A stretch of 64,000 bases of DNA, from contig VWZL01000583.1 of the NCBI GenBank assembly GCA_013396915.1, positions 124,001 to 188,000 of the forward strand, read 5' to 3'. This stretch comes from Stercorarius parasiticus. Lineage: Eukaryota > Chordata > Aves > Charadriiformes > Stercorariidae. The position numbers and the translations under genes were made by a program. The notes beneath the pieces were generated by a model. It was given only the letters and a program-made list of their open reading frames with translations, was not told where the DNA came from and searched no databases. Positions 11,601 through 25,860 of this stretch are shown here, one piece after another (positions within the stretch are counted from its first letter, which is position 1; every line of letters starts with the position of its first letter).

Positions 11601-14600
11601 TGAAAGGTGACTGGTTTTGTCTTTAGGATAAGATGATGCTCTGAGAGATTGCTTGAGTTTGCTTCTAGATAGATTTTTTTTTTTTTTAAATACATTACTA
11701 CATGTATTTTTTTTCAGAGTAGCTTCATCACAGAGGAAAAAGATCAATAATATTACTATTTTCTGATGATTAAGCTACTGATTTTTTTCCCCCCTATTCT
11801 ACTGCTGGATACCTTTTGATATGCGTAGATATAAGTGTGCTGTCATATAGCTGTGTAAAATGTATTTTAAATACAACTACTAAATACTAAATCATTTTAT
11901 TCAGTCTTCAGACAGTAATTGTTTTACCACCAGAAAATAAGGAAATATATACAAGCATTGTCAGCTTTTATATGCCATTTCGTATATGTTGTATCTTTTT
12001 TCCACATTGCAATTTTTTTGTTTGTATTTTCAGATCAGAAAATCTGGGAAACAATTTTCTGGGTGTGTACAGCTCAACTTCTGTATAATGCCTCGTTGAT
12101 AGTTGGAGCCTGTAGGAGACATTCAAATACTTAGTTTTAGTCCTTCTAGCCATGGTTCAATCTTGGGAAAATCAGCTTTCCTTATTTGGGGAAATACTTC
12201 ATTCCCTGAAGAAGCTTTCCAAGGAAACAAGCTGAAATACATAAGCTCTTCAGGGAAATTTAAGGCCATGTGTGAGAATTCCTTGAAGTGAGTAGGGAGG
12301 CTGTGGCAAACATTAAAAAGGGTCAAGAACTGTGTCCTGTTCGGTATGTATGGTTTTGCCTTGAAACTTTCAATCTTTGGGAGGGTGGAATAGACTCATT
12401 CTACTTTCTTCTTTACTTTGCTCCGTTAATTTAGTAAAAAAAAAAAAAATTTGATCATTCTAATGCTTATCCTACTCCTGAATGAGATAATGCCTTCTTG
12501 GGATTGTGTTTGTGGTGGATTACTCTGTTTTCTTTATCACTGAGTGTATTTTGGGCTGGTGCTTGTATTTGCTCCTTAGCAAAGTTATTTCCAGTGATGA
12601 TACCTAATTCAAAAATTTCATTAAATGCTATGCAAAAAACCTCTCAAGCTTACTGACTGTAAGGATTACTATAAAGACAGTTTCTGCATAATGTAAATTC
12701 TCAATTGGAAAACATGTTTACATCATCAAATATGCAAGAATGATTATGGCCTTTCTTGAATGGATACCTTTTTTTCCCCTTAACATTGCTTCAGAAATCA
12801 GTCTGATGGAGTTAAAATCCTTTCTAAAAGGAATAGGATTGAAGCAAATAGGTCTCTTCAGCACCTACTTTTGTCTTTACTAGGGTTTCTTTTAACCTTG
12901 ATTAACCATCATAGCAGTTTGGAGGAATTCTTTGATGTTTACTCTGCCTTTTGAAATAGCTACCTAAAAAAAATCATCAAAAGCATTTGGTTAAAACTTT
13001 TAAAGTTATTTAAATTTTACTAAAATTAAGGAATAGAGAAGTTTACGTATGCATAGGCATAATATTATCATTAGCCTTTCTGTGGAGTGAACTAAGGCCT
13101 ATTACAACCTTGGTGTTTTCTGTTCTAAGAGAAATAAAAAATAAAGTCCAAGCGATGTTTCAGACTTCGTCTTCCCTACCATGAGCCTCTAGCCATACGT
13201 GTGCATTGCTCTGAGTTCAAGGGTTAGATGTTGGGGGTTTTTTTGTGTTTTGTTTTAAACAACAATAACAGCATAAGTTTTGTACTGCGTTTTGTGGTGA
13301 AAATGCAAATCCTTTTTTTCATAAGCCAGAACAGGGGAAAAAACCAAACAAACTTCTCACCCTTGGAAGAAGTGGAAGGAAAAAGTTTGTAACCATCACT
13401 GTCTCATCTTGGTAATGGCTTCTTTAAGATGAAGGTTGAATTATACAGGTACCTGTAGGGCAAATAAATGTCTAGCTCCTCTTGCGGTATGCTCAATGAC
13501 CTGTATTCGCTGCTCTGGACTGACCATTAAGTTGGGTAAAGGAGAGCACTGATTTTTTTTTTTTTTTGATTGTTGCTTAACATAGTTACATTCAGGAAGT
13601 GTACTGTGGGTGTCTAAATAAATGTATATGAAATGTATACATATGTATGAAGTTTCCATCTTCTGCTAGCCTCAGGGCTTGTAGAAACTGTGGAAGCAGT
13701 TGTTTCCAGCTGTGCTCAGATGTATCTCATGTTGTGTCTTGGAAGACTGGCAGCACAGACAAGGGTAATGCTTGTCTCAAAAAGTTTCCCTGTTACATCA
13801 CAGCTTGGTGAATTTGCCATGATATTGATGTTTTGGATGCAGTGCTCATATTAAACTGTCTAAATATAATTGCCTTCATCTACTTATAATAAGTAATTAT
13901 GATACTGAATACAGTTCTTAACCAAACCTCTTTTCCCTTCTTTATCAGACCGTGTTTTGTCTTTCTTAGGTATTTCTGATATTTTAACCTCGTGGCTCTC
14001 AAAAGGAGTTTTAGAAGTCCAAATATCTCTTGCTCTTAATGGTAATAAATGCCAAATTCCATTCTATAAAAGGAATTTTAATCTGAAGTCATGGAAGGGT
14101 CTTTGAAAAACTTTACCAGTGATCAAATTACATAAGTTAAAAACTGGTGGGTTTTGGGTAGAAGCCAGATTGACCTTCTGTTCTTCATTATTGATCTTTT
14201 TGTATTTATTTAAAATAGAATAGGGGAAGTTATGAACTTCTTTGGTGGGTAGGCTACATTCGTTGATAGTATTCAGAATAATACCCTTAATATATGTTGA
14301 TGCTCTGATCCCTCCTGACTCTGAGTTGTTCAACTTAATGTAACCAGTACTTTTTCACAAGAATTTTGTGTAGGAGGGAATCTTGTTGGAGCAAAGCTAC
14401 AGAATTGCGTATTTGAAAGCATTTAGTCTAAGATCAGTGGGTTGTGTTGTGGTGGGTTTATTTTTCTTCTTAAAGCGGAGAAAGAATGTATGTGTGATCC
14501 CGTGCATTCCCCCAGCACAGTATTTGATCTAATTTGCACGCAGGAAATATTTTCTAAATTGCAAGCTGAAGATGTGCAGTTACGTGTTTGCTGTTTAGGT

Positions 14601-15028
14601 CTTTCTTCTTCTTTTTTTTTTTCCAGAATAGAATTGTTACAGATTGATAAAGCTTAACAGTTAACTATTTTGCATCACTTTCAGTTTTATAAAATGATGT
14701 GTCGATCCAGGGAATTTGCGTTACTAGTGATGCCTTCAGTTTTATTCAGAATTGAGCTTTTGGAACTGCCTTTCCCTCCACTTCATGCTTATGTGGACTC
14801 CTTGGAAAGATTTCCAAAATCCTGAATGAAATTATATTGGAAAAATAAGAAAGGAAAAAACATGAGCAAAAGAAACCCATAGATAACTTGCTGGGGAAAG
14901 TGAGGCATCAGATACATTTACTTAGTCAGATGCAATTTTGCAGTAATCAAAAAGGATAGGTTTAATATTCATAAAATAGCCTGTATTAACGTAGTAAGTT
15001 TTTATGCATAAAACAAGCTGGTTGCAAA

Positions 15029-15067
15029 GCTGTATGTTGGAAGCTGTACACTGGAAGCTGTATGTTG
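15029..15067. repeat. 14-base tandem repeat, 2.8 copies
   Basis: Units GCTGTATGTTGGAA (15029-15042), GCTGTACACTGGAA (15043-15056) and GCTGTATGTTG (15057-15067). The first and third are identical over the 11 shared bases; the middle one differs at three positions. Confidence 0.85.
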
Positions 15068-15494
15068 CCCCATTCATCATAAAGGAAGCTTGATTAAGTT
15101 ATTCTTAGTTGGAATTTGTAGCCTTTTCCATGGAGTCATCCAAAAGTTACTGTGAAGGTTTACACAAAGTAGTTAGGTTGCAGACTTCCTTTCCCTCCTC
15201 CATGTTCAGAAGAGGACGGTAGCTCTGTAGTGTTTTATCCATTCGTTGGAATTACTTGTGCTGGGTAGGTTTGTGTTCCTAGAGCTGGCAGTAGCTTCCT
15301 TCACTGAGTGCAGCATATTTCACTGCAGTGTTTTGCCCAGAACATGGCAGATGATTGCATCAAGTTTAATGCCAGGTTAAAATGTTTGAATGTCGTGCTG
15401 GCTTTGGAAACAGTTTGTTTGTTCTTTGTCCAAGTAAGGCTTTTGGCAGGGCCTGGTGCCATCTTATATGTGATAAAAATGCAGAGCTAGAAGT

Positions 15495-15515
15495 AAGGAT
15501 GTAATAAACATCCTT
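15495..15515. repeat. Small perfect inverted repeat (hairpin)
   Basis: Arms AAGGATGT and ACATCCTT pair perfectly over 8 bp around the 5-base loop AATAA. A further ATCCTTATT follows directly, so the right arm is partly duplicated. Confidence 0.6.
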
Positions 15516-17319
15516 ATTCATCCTTATTTGTGGTAACTATTCTTCAAGTTTAAGTGTAGCAACTATGCACATAAGACCTGTGTGAGTATCCTCTAATTGC
15601 TAGCTTTGGCGGAAACCATTTTTATTGTACCATGATAGTTAAAACTGATATGTTTTGCTTTGAGGTAGAGTTGATTTTTGAACAGTTTTCTCAGTTTTTA
15701 TGGTGCATGGTATTTGTAATACCCTGACTCACTGCTTTAAGGATTGTTGAACTTGAATCATACCGGGCCGAAAACATCTGGATTGTTCCCTTGCAGTTGC
15801 ACTTCAGAAAACATTTCTGTCAATTGCTGTGTAGCTCTGCTCTTAGGAGTTGTATCAGTTTGTAAAGAAAACCAGAAGCTCTCTTTCTGCCTGACCAGTG
15901 GTTGGTCTGCTACAGGCTCTTTTAGGAGATAAACATGAGATTAAAATCTTATCCTTTTATAGTACTCCAAGCTGTAGGAGTCAAATCCTTTAAGTTTTCA
16001 TCATACTTCTGACCTTTGAATATTGTACTATCAAATAATTTTCAGGGCAGAGCAGCACGTAAGAAGTACTTAACAAAGGAATTGCTAAGCCGATTAGAAT
16101 ATTACATCAAGCTTCTCTATCATTAGGTAGGTTTTATTGTTGTCTTGGCAAAGAAAAAGATGAACAATGCATCCCTGATCTCTAAATATTTTCTTTTTGT
16201 GACTTCAATCTATAAATAATCTTTTTAAAGCGAGTTAAATAGAAAAAGAACAGATCAGAACTGATGCCTGATCTGCTGTGATTTGCCTGTATCCCCCAGT
16301 TTATCCAAACTGCTGCGACAGGAGCTCAGATACTAATCAAGTAGCGTGCTACCTATAAAATACACTAAGGAGGGAATTTTGAATTAATTCTGTCCAGTTC
16401 TCCCTCAGTGATGTAATACATCTCTGTTACACATCTCTAGCTGTGGCAATAAAAACAAGGTCATGGTCTCGTGCATGCATGTATATATGCTACCACAAAC
16501 CATTGTTCTGCATTTACAGCAGGCAGTGTTTTTCCTCCCTTTTACTTAGATTAAGATTTTTACGTAACTTGGTTTTTGTAGTCTCATTATGCATATCCTA
16601 ACAAGAAGGAAAAAACAATATATGAAGGGTGGGGAGGCTGAGAGAATATAAACTATGCAAAGTTTTGTTGGCCTTGTATCAGGGAGGAGCCTACCCATTT
16701 GTCCAAGTTAAAATAATCTCTAGTAACTGTTTAGCTGGAACAACTTCATAGAAAAAGTCTGGCACGCCCTGTCAGCTGCTCTCTTGCTGTGTTCATTAGA
16801 GCTCAGGAGCACACAGTAACTTTTGGTAGCAATAGGGAATGATGGAGTTAACCCTATTGCAGCTCAAATTCTCTAATGTTAGTGTTTTGAAGAAAACTTC
16901 ATTTAGGTGAAATTTTTATGGGGTGGATCTGAGATAACTTTATAATATTATGGAACATATGCACCAGACAGTGAAGTTTCTTGGGCAGTTTTATCCCCTA
17001 AATCTAGATGGCTATTGGAAAATTGCTTTAAGCATCTAGTTATCCTTCCGTATTGTCTCCTCAGACATGTCTTCAGAGGACAGGCTCAGCTGGAAGGGAA
17101 GCTGCAACATAAACTTCTTGCTGGATGAAGTAACTGGTAAATGCTTTTCATGGATAATATGATATCAGCCCCTGCTGTGTTAGTTTTCTTAAATCGCTGC
17201 CTCTTGTCACACTTTGTGGAACACAGTAGTAATGGCAAGAGCAGTTTTCTGTGACTGGATCAATGACTTGGAATAGAACTGAACCGTTGTAAGAATAGTC
17301 TCTTGCTAGAAGCAAGAGA

Positions 17320-17356
17320 AGCATTTACACAAAGCACTCAAAGCATTTGCACAAAG
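17320..17356. repeat. Short direct repeat
   Basis: AGCATTTACACAAAG at 17320-17334 is repeated as AGCATTTGCACAAAG at 17342-17356, with one mismatch in 15 and a 22-base offset. Confidence 0.7.
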
Positions 17357-18112
17357 TATGCTTTTCCTGATTGAGGTGAAAATTGAAAGCTTAAATAAAG
17401 AAAACCTTTCAACCTCCAGTCATTATGTTTGTTTACCTGCATTAATGGCAGATTCCTAAAGAAATCTTGTCCGTTCAAGTGTCTGGGAATATATACAGTT
17501 GTCTAAAACACTATCTGATAAGGATTTTGGCAGCTGAAATTTGTTAAATTTACTTAAAAGGAAAACAACAAGAGCTAGGATCTAAACTTTTGTAAAAGCT
17601 GTGGAATAGTTTGTGTTCTGCTTTATTTCTGTATTCAGATATCAAAGTTTCTTTTAAGAATAGCTTTCTTAAGTTTAGCCTACATAAATTTAGCATACAA
17701 ATACACACAAACCATCTTTCAGCTGTACCATCTGCCTGAGGGAATGCTGGTTGTTTACCCAATGTTCATTCTGTAATGGGAGATAGTTGGGAAGCAAAAG
17801 AACAAAAATTGTCCTCAACAATGGAGAATATAAATTTGGAAAAGAATTGGAGGGATACTTTGAAATTTGTCAGGAATTGGAAAACAGGATGTCTTGTACC
17901 GTGGCATTTGAAAGATTCTAAACTGATAGACCACTGTGTGTGTTGAATGATAAAGCCATGAAGTATTCATGTTTTATTCAGTTGGACTCCCAAATCAATT
18001 CTAATTTTTTTTGGTAAATCTAAATTTTAAAAAAAGTTTTCCTGTCGTGTCCCATGTGCCCCTCCCCCCCAGAAAAGTAAGCAAGCTTGCCTTTGGATGT
18101 GTCAGCTTCTTA

Positions 18113-18388
18113 GAATCATAGAATGTGGAAGGGACCTTTAAAGGTCATCTAGTCCAACTCCCCTGCAGTAAGCAGGGACATCTTCAACTAGATCAGGTTG
18201 CTCAGAGCCTCATCCAGCCTGGCCTTGAATGTCTCCAGGGATGGGGCCTCCACCACCTCTCTGGGCAATCTGCTCAATGTCTCACCACCCTCATTGTAAA
18301 GAACTTCTTCCTAATGTCTAATCTACACCTACCCTGCTCTAGTTTAAAACCATTGCCCCTCATCCTATCGCTACATGCCCTTGCAAGT
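18113..18388 (-). mobile_element. CR1 LINE 3' fragment (end of ORF2 plus 3' tail)
   Basis: Minus-strand CR1. It runs from the 3' tail AGAATCATAGAATG at 18113, through the conserved GGAAGGGACC and TCATCTAGTCCAACTCC motifs, to coding sequence reading [20 protein letters not shown] and FFTMRVVRH on the minus strand, typical of the CR1 ORF2 C-terminus. It is 5'-truncated near 18388, as most CR1 insertions are. Confidence 0.93.
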
Positions 18389-18857
18389 ATTCTTGAAGAA
18401 TTTATCTGTGTTTGTAGCAGATTGTATACAGCAGTAAGTATTTTTAGCCAAAGGTGAGGTTGGTTTGTTTGTTTTCTACCTAGAAACTGATGCAGCCTAA
18501 TAAAGCATTTTTGTGCTAATGTCAAGTAGCGTTTTTTTTCTTGGCCAGGGGAAGGGTCAGGAGGAGAATTGAAAGAAATCAATGTGTGCAACTACACAAG
18601 CTGGTAGAACTACATATTTCTCTTGACCCTACTGATGTATTGCAGCATGGTGTTGCCATTTTGGAAGATGGATCTTTTAATCCGTACTGAGATACTATGA
18701 GAACTGAAGCACTTTATCATTAACTTCCAGTGGTAGTGGCTTTTTTGTGATGCAGGTGATGAGAAATAACATAGATTCTATTAAAGGCTCTAATTGCCTT
18801 TTATACATGACAAAAATGTCTTTTTGTTTAGTCATGTTTCAGTCCTTATGTTACAGT

Positions 18858-18920
18858 AATCATAGCATAGCAGAACAGCCCAGCTTGGAAGGGACCTTGA
18901 AAGATCATCTGGTCCAACCT
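18858..18920 (-). mobile_element. Very short CR1 LINE 3' tail
   Basis: About 60 bases of CR1 3' end in minus orientation: AATCATAGCATAGCAGAA, then CAGCTTGGAAGGGACCTTG, then ATCATCTGGTCCAACCT. It lies about 470 bases from the previous CR1 tail, in the same orientation, but has its own 3' terminus, so it is a separate insertion. Confidence 0.85.
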
Positions 18921-19279
18921 TTACTCATTAAAGAGTGTATTTAAAAAAAATGGCGTGTAGTGAGACAGTGGTGTCATTCAGGCAATCTGCTGGAATTATC
19001 CAGAGCAGCAGTCTGAACAGTAGAATAATCAAGATAATAATCAAGAATTGTAGTAAACATTAATTTAGAAGGTAGCACAGTCTCAGAGACCTGAGTAATC
19101 AGAGGTGTTTGGACTCAAAATTTAGTGAAGTGGAGAAAATCTCACGAGTTGTTTGTATTTGTGACTTTCTACAGCTCTGGTTTTCTATTGTAAGCACATT
19201 GTAATATATATTGTAAGCATAACCTATGTTTTCAGGCTGTTCCAGTCAATCTTGGTCACTTCATAAAGATTTGGATTTC

Positions 19280-20400
19280 ATAAATGGTTTTCATGAAGAC
19301 TGTTCTCACCTCTGCTTACTGTGGACCCATTGAAACATTCATTCTTTCCATTTGTTCTTTTCTCTCTTTTTTTTTTTTTAATAACCTGCATGATTTAGGG
19401 GAATCAACTTGGTTTCATGATGTCTTTCCCCTTTTTGCATATTTTAAATGCCTTGGAAGGCTGGAAAAATGTTTGAAATGCCGTTTTTTTTTTTTTGTAA
19501 GTAGCTCCTATTTTCAAACCAACCAGCCTATTTTGGACAGCTTCTTTTAGTCTTTCTTGTGGAAAACTTTAGCAAGGTTTCTACTTATTACTTCTACTTT
19601 TAAAATACTCTTTTTTTTTTTTTTCCCCTCTTTATGGCTAGTTAATTGGATTCTTTCTGCAGCCATTTATATTGCCTTTTTCTATCTCGACTGCTTTCTG
19701 ACAACTGATTGTTATTCTCTTAGGCTGCAACAGCTTCTTGGAGAAAATTCTGTCACTAAACATAGTTCCTTCACTTCAAGTTAATTCGCGTCTTAATTTT
19801 GCGCACTTCCTTCCTGAATGTGAATATTCACTAGTAACAAGCCATTGTCATCTTGCCGCTATTTCTGCTTAATTCAATTTCCAGCTGTCCAGCTCTACAC
19901 AACAATCCACTTTTTTTTTAAACAAATAAAACATAACACCATTCTTCCTCTGTCAACCAGTACTTACGGCAACCTCTTTCATTCCTAACAGACTAGTAAT
20001 GTTGCTGATTGTCTTTTAACCTCATGTGATTATTCCATCCCCTCTTACTTTCTTGCTCTTTTTAAGCAGTCTCCTCTTCTGACTTTTCTGTCTTACAGTC
20101 AAGCTGTTTAATTTTCAATACCTCATCTGCTCTGTTGGACCATATTTTGGTTTGCTTTGCTTTGTTTTTCTCTTTCCTTTTGTTTCTAGAATCCTGCTAC
20201 AGCTGTAAACCCAGGCTTCCGCTATGCCATTTCCGTGAAAATTTGATATCCTATCACTTGGCTTCGTTCCCTACTCAGGAGGAATTATTTGGACTGCAGA
20301 ATCCCTATTTCCTATTCTCCTCGCACTCTTTGCCTTCAGCCGAATGGGTCCTTTGCTGTTTCTGTTGGGTTTTGTGAATTCTGTGCTTGCTCTGTTAGTG
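19280..20400. other. Pyrimidine-rich block, unidentified
   Basis: About 1.1 kb of plus-strand sequence clearly enriched in C and T (T runs, TTCTC, CCTCTT, TTCCC) compared with the surrounding intron. No frame gives a protein I recognise. It might be an old repeat too decayed to name; the enrichment is seen by eye, not counted. Confidence 0.35.
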
Positions 20401-23400
20401 AGTGTCTATTGGGACATCAAAATGTATTGTTCAGCTGATTTGTGTAAAATTTGATTAATGCAGTCCTAGCACTTGCTTGTCAGCTCTGTACAGGGGATCA
20501 CATAGCAGAAGGACAGAGAAATTGTTCCTGAAAAATGGTTTGGGGTTTCTTTTGGCCACAGAGCCAAGAGGTTTTAAAACCACTTGGAAGATTAAGTGCA
20601 CAGAATAGCAAAGAAACAATGAGTATTAGAGCAGTTTCGTAGATGTATATTTTTGGCTGTGAATAAGTGGTCATTAGGACATGTTTGTGGGGATGGATCA
20701 TTGGAAACATCTGTGTTGCGTTCTCTTAGGTGTTTGGGATTCAGCTTTAAATGTCTGCTTTGGCGAGTTGTGCTCTGTCTTCCTTTTTACCTGTTAAAGC
20801 ATATTACTCCTTCCCTCTAGGAGAACTTCTTGTCTTCCCTGTTGTTCATGCTTCATTCTCTTTTGCATGTTAATCTCAACAGAAGGATAACTTACAGCTT
20901 CTTCCCCTCTTTTTACACAGTTTTCTCCATAAATACTATCATGTATACGTATAAAAAACAGTTACATTTTCCATGTGTTGAGGCTTCAGTGAACAACACA
21001 GGAGAGACGAATACAAATTGATGTCTCTTTCAACACATCCATCCTCATGTTTTAAAACTAGCTTTAGACCTAGTTCCTCTATTTGTTATAAGTTGTCTCA
21101 CAGCATTTCTTGCAAAGAGTGCAGATAAAAATTGAGTAATACGGTGACTTTTTTCTTTCCCATAAAATGCTTTATCTCTGATAGTGTGACATGTTAATAG
21201 CACAGTTTGTCAAACATCTGTATGTATATAGACATAAAATAAAAGAAATGCAAATTCTGTAGGCCTTGAAGTGCTGCCTGCGTAGACAATTTCTCCTAAA
21301 TCATAACATGAATGCATGAATTTGAGGGCTGATCTTAAAATTATTTTTCCTAACTCTAGCAATGATATTGAAAGGATGGATTTTGTTCAATTTCAAGCAT
21401 GATACAAATATCTCAAGAACTGGATGGCATTGATATTCAATAAATTCTGGAAACTTAATATAATACACGCATATGCAACTTTGTCGAGCTATGTCTTGAC
21501 TATGTGCTTTTATCTGTCAAAGCAATCTGACTCAGAGTACACAGAATTTCCTAGAATAGGAATAACTTGACTGACATGTCCTTTATTTTAAGATGTTATT
21601 TTTACTGAACCAGTAGTTTCATAATCTAGTTATCCATATTCTTGAAACAAAGGTAGTTACCACCAAGTTGCTAAGTGACTGTAAGCTTGCATAAGGGGTA
21701 GTACTGTAAGGAAAAGGGGTACACTGCCCATTTCTAATTTTTCTACTATAAAACTAAGAATTCTTGTCTATTCTTTGACAGTGATATCACAGCAATTTGT
21801 ATAGAAATTAGTTTTGTCTTACTGGATAGTGAGTACCAAAAGGTATGTTAGAAGAACCCTTGAATCATAATGTAGCTGACTGCAGGACCCTTTCCACAAG
21901 GAATGATATTTCCTTATTACCCAAAACATTGGCGTAGTGCTTTGTTCCATTTTTTAAAGCAAATGGAAGCAGGATCTTTCTGAGGCACAGACGACAGGGA
22001 CTCTCAGGGGATAACTGATGCCATAGTGTGCAAGCTGTGCGCAGTAGGGTCTGCAGCCTCCATCAGGAGAAGGGTGCAGCTGAGCTATTGCTTTGCTTGC
22101 ATCCACTGTGTGGCCAGATCTTTAAGTGCCGTATCACCAGCCACAGGAGAGAGAGGCTCAGAACCTCTGGGGCACGTTTTCATAGATTTGGTGTTTTAGC
22201 TACTGGTATTCATAGTTATTTTATTGAAATTGAATCTGGATTAAGGGGGTAGCAGGCATAAATTAAAATGCAGCACAAAGAAAAGCATTTACAGGGAATG
22301 ATGATGGCTGCAGAACATCCAAAATGAGATTAAGCAAAGCATCGAGATATATTTCTGGGTATTTCAAATAACATGAGGGTCTGCAGGACTTTCTTCACTG
22401 TATGAAAAGAGTAAACAATAGAAGTAATGAATTAGCTTGTATACCCTTTGGTGTTGACCATAGTGAAGTGAACAAGCAGACTTGAGGCAGGTAAAAGGAG
22501 ATTGATTTACTAAACTGATGCATGCCAATACATGCAAACCCTGTGTTGTTAGGATCTAGAATATGGAAGGGGTCATAACATTTGAGCAGTAACAGGGGGT
22601 TCTTATGGACATCTCTAAAAGATTGAGTGTACTTTGAAAGCAAATGCTGAGTGATACAATGTGTGTTATCCCTTTCCACCTGTGCACCTTTGGGATTGTT
22701 TTGTTGCTCTGAAATGTAGAGAATGTTCTAAAATGACTTTGTCATCTTCCCCCTATCTTTTGTGTTGTACCAGTAAGTGCTTGATGTACAGTTGATAACA
22801 GTATTGATAACTTCTAAAGAATTTAATGCTTTCTTCCAGGTNATCCTGCTGACGGTACAGCTAACCTACAAAATTAGGTGGGTACTATCATATCCAATTC
22901 AACCAAGTCTTATTTTATTTTATATCTCATACACGGTGTCTGCATTTGTTCAGACCATCATTAAAGTTACTACACAGTTGGTTAGGTGTCTGTTGTGCCT
23001 GACCTACTACTGTTGGATTGTGTTTGAACTTAGTGCTAATAGAGATAATTACACACCTGTGAGGTGGGGTTTTTTTTAGATAAGACATTTGTATTTATTG
23101 TTCTAGGAAACTTTGACCTCTTAATCATATAAATGTTTTGATGCACTCCAGGAGAACATAAGTTTACATTTTCCCAGCAGTAATTCCTAGTCGCAAGGAT
23201 ACTGGATCACTACTGCACTGAAATACTTGGTTATTCACTTATTCTGATGTCCTTTGAAGACTGAAAGGTGGTTATCCTATAAGGTCCTGCTATTTTGATT
23301 CCTATTTGACTATAATTTCAGAACTGTTTACTTTCAGTCGTAGATTATATATAAACACTAAAAAACCAAATCCCAAGCCCTAAATCCTGTTACCCGGAGC

Positions 23401-25860
23401 CTCCATCTGTGATAACAAACAATACTATATCTGTGGTCCCACAATGTTAAATCATTCATCAGCAAGATCTCTTATGTAATCTGTAACCTCAGTCTACAGA
23501 TTAGCATTGTTTATCGTAATACAGTAATAAAACTTAATAATTTCCTACTCATGCATTGCTGTATTTTCTAACTCTACAGGGTCATCCACATGATAATCAT
23601 TCTTGGCTGTGTCTCGTCTGTATTATTTATTCCGCAGGATCACTGCTGGTAACATTTGTGTTACCAGCTTCCAAGATGCAGCTGTTTCTTGTTATTTTAA
23701 ATCCTTTTTGTTATGTATTCTTGATAGAAGGATAGGGAACTGACTGCAGTCTGGGGCTATGCAACTGCAATTTCTGTAGTATTGTGCAGTATGCTATGTT
23801 CAGTTTTAAAGTTCGACATCACTAACATAGAAAGAATCCACTGTGATTTTGTATAATTTCTAAAATTAAATTTAAGGCTGACCTTCATAGGATTGTAGAA
23901 TGAAATAGTAAAAGGCTGGGATTCTTAGTAAAGCTTAACTGATTAGTATACTATATTGGCAAAAGAAAGCCCTCGGAGTGATATTAATCTGAGGACAATG
24001 GTGGTAGGTACAGTATGAAATTCCGATTTAAAAATCGACCATTAAAAATGTACGTATCTGGGTATTATTTGTTCATGGAAAGTCCTTGTACAAAAAGAGC
24101 TACCCCCCTGCAAAACTGTACCTATAATACCATGCATTTTTTTAATCTCTCAAGATACGACACTTTCTGAGAATTGTTCAGCACAAAAATTAGTCTGCAC
24201 TGCATACGTAGAAGGCTAAGGAATTACAGGAACTTTAAGTAGATATTGACATGGTTGATTTTTCTCCGACAGCTACAAGCAGGGGGAGAAAAAGTAACTC
24301 AGCAAAGTATTAGTTTGTTTCTGCTCCAGGTACTTGAAGTAGCCGATGTCATTCCAGGCCATGGGCTTTTGAATCCATGTTTATTTGCGCCATCAAGAGA
24401 AGTATATGCAACTCTGATAGCTCTTTATCATTCTCAGTGAAGAAGTACTTTAATGAGACTTCTGTGGTATTGAGGAGGACTCCAGGCAATCTTAAGCAGA
24501 ATTCCTGCGTTTCTACATTGGATTTCCAGAAAAGTCTGTATGAAAGCATACACATTGCAAGCCCTGAAGTGTGTTAGACTAACTGCAGGTTCACAATCAG
24601 TGCACAGAGTGTACAGGTGTTTCTCAGGATCCTGGTATGTTGTCCAGTGTCTTAGTCTCACCTAAGCAACAAATTGTGTGGGAAACCTTTTAGAAGTATT
24701 CATTCTTCAGCTTATGTTTAAGGAAGACTTCCCAAAGAGAGGAGGAAACCTGAACATAGGGCAGGTCTGTTTCTTAGGTTTGTTTTATTTTCAGCTTTCT
24801 GGAAATTGACTTGCTTTATGAATAAAATGTTGAAATAACATTTGATAATGTTAAAATAATTAATCCACAATAGATGACAGATACTTATGTAGTTCTTAAA
24901 AGCTTATTGTGTTCGTGTATTGTGTTTTTGGATGTGGGGACCAAGTGCGAATCAGGGTGGATTATTGTTTTTAAGTTTGATTTTCTAGATTAGAACACTT
25001 TGTTTACCCCAATTTGTAATCAAATACATCTAGTGATTCTCTTTCTGCATATTGAAACACAGTACCTTAAGCAGCTTCATAAAGCCATGTTTTTCCATTC
25101 CTATCTGAACAGGAATATCCCTAGCAATAACCCAGAGAACTTGCCCACAGCATTGATACAGGTATATACTGAACTATTTACATTGTTTTTTAGCTGTAAT
25201 GATTTGGGTGAGTTTAGTAATGTATCTGGTGGTGCTTATTGTTCTGATGGTTTATAAGGCTTTAATTATCTATTATATTTTGTAATTGTTTGTAACAGTT
25301 ACAGCCAGGTCCTAACTGGCAGTGCTGCCATGGGAAGGTGCACTTTAATGCTCTGTTGTCAGTGCTTTTGTTAAGGAGTGTAGTTTCTGGCTAATCTAGC
25401 AGTAAAAGAGAGATTAGATGTTACACCTGAACAAAAATCACATACTGTTTAAAACGTATCACATTGTTGTTATATTGGTGGGTGAATTGGAAAGTAGATA
25501 AGGTCCTAAGGCAGTAAGGGTTATTCAGCAATTGCTTTTATAAAAATAAAGAAATTGAGTTGTTTTAGGAAGTGTGCTTCATGATAGCTCCAAACTTGAC
25601 TATTTGATGAAACAAATAGTCCCCTCTTTTAATCTCCTATATTAAGTTGTCATAATTTCAGATAAAGTCAGTGGGCGAAATATACAGAAGAATCTTTAAT
25701 CAATCTAGTCTCACCTCTCCTGTAGCATAGATCATAGAATACCACCCAGCAAATTGAGGTTGAATTGGTATTTAGTCAGCTCTTATGCAGTGTACTGGTG
25801 GACTGACACAGTCCAGGTCATGAAAGACAAGTTCAATAATGTACTGGGGGATGTGTGAGA

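Noticed and set aside
25733..25800. ATCATAGAATACC as another CR1 tail
   Set aside because: Only the first dozen bases resemble CR1. The GGAAGGGACC and TCCAACC motifs do not follow.
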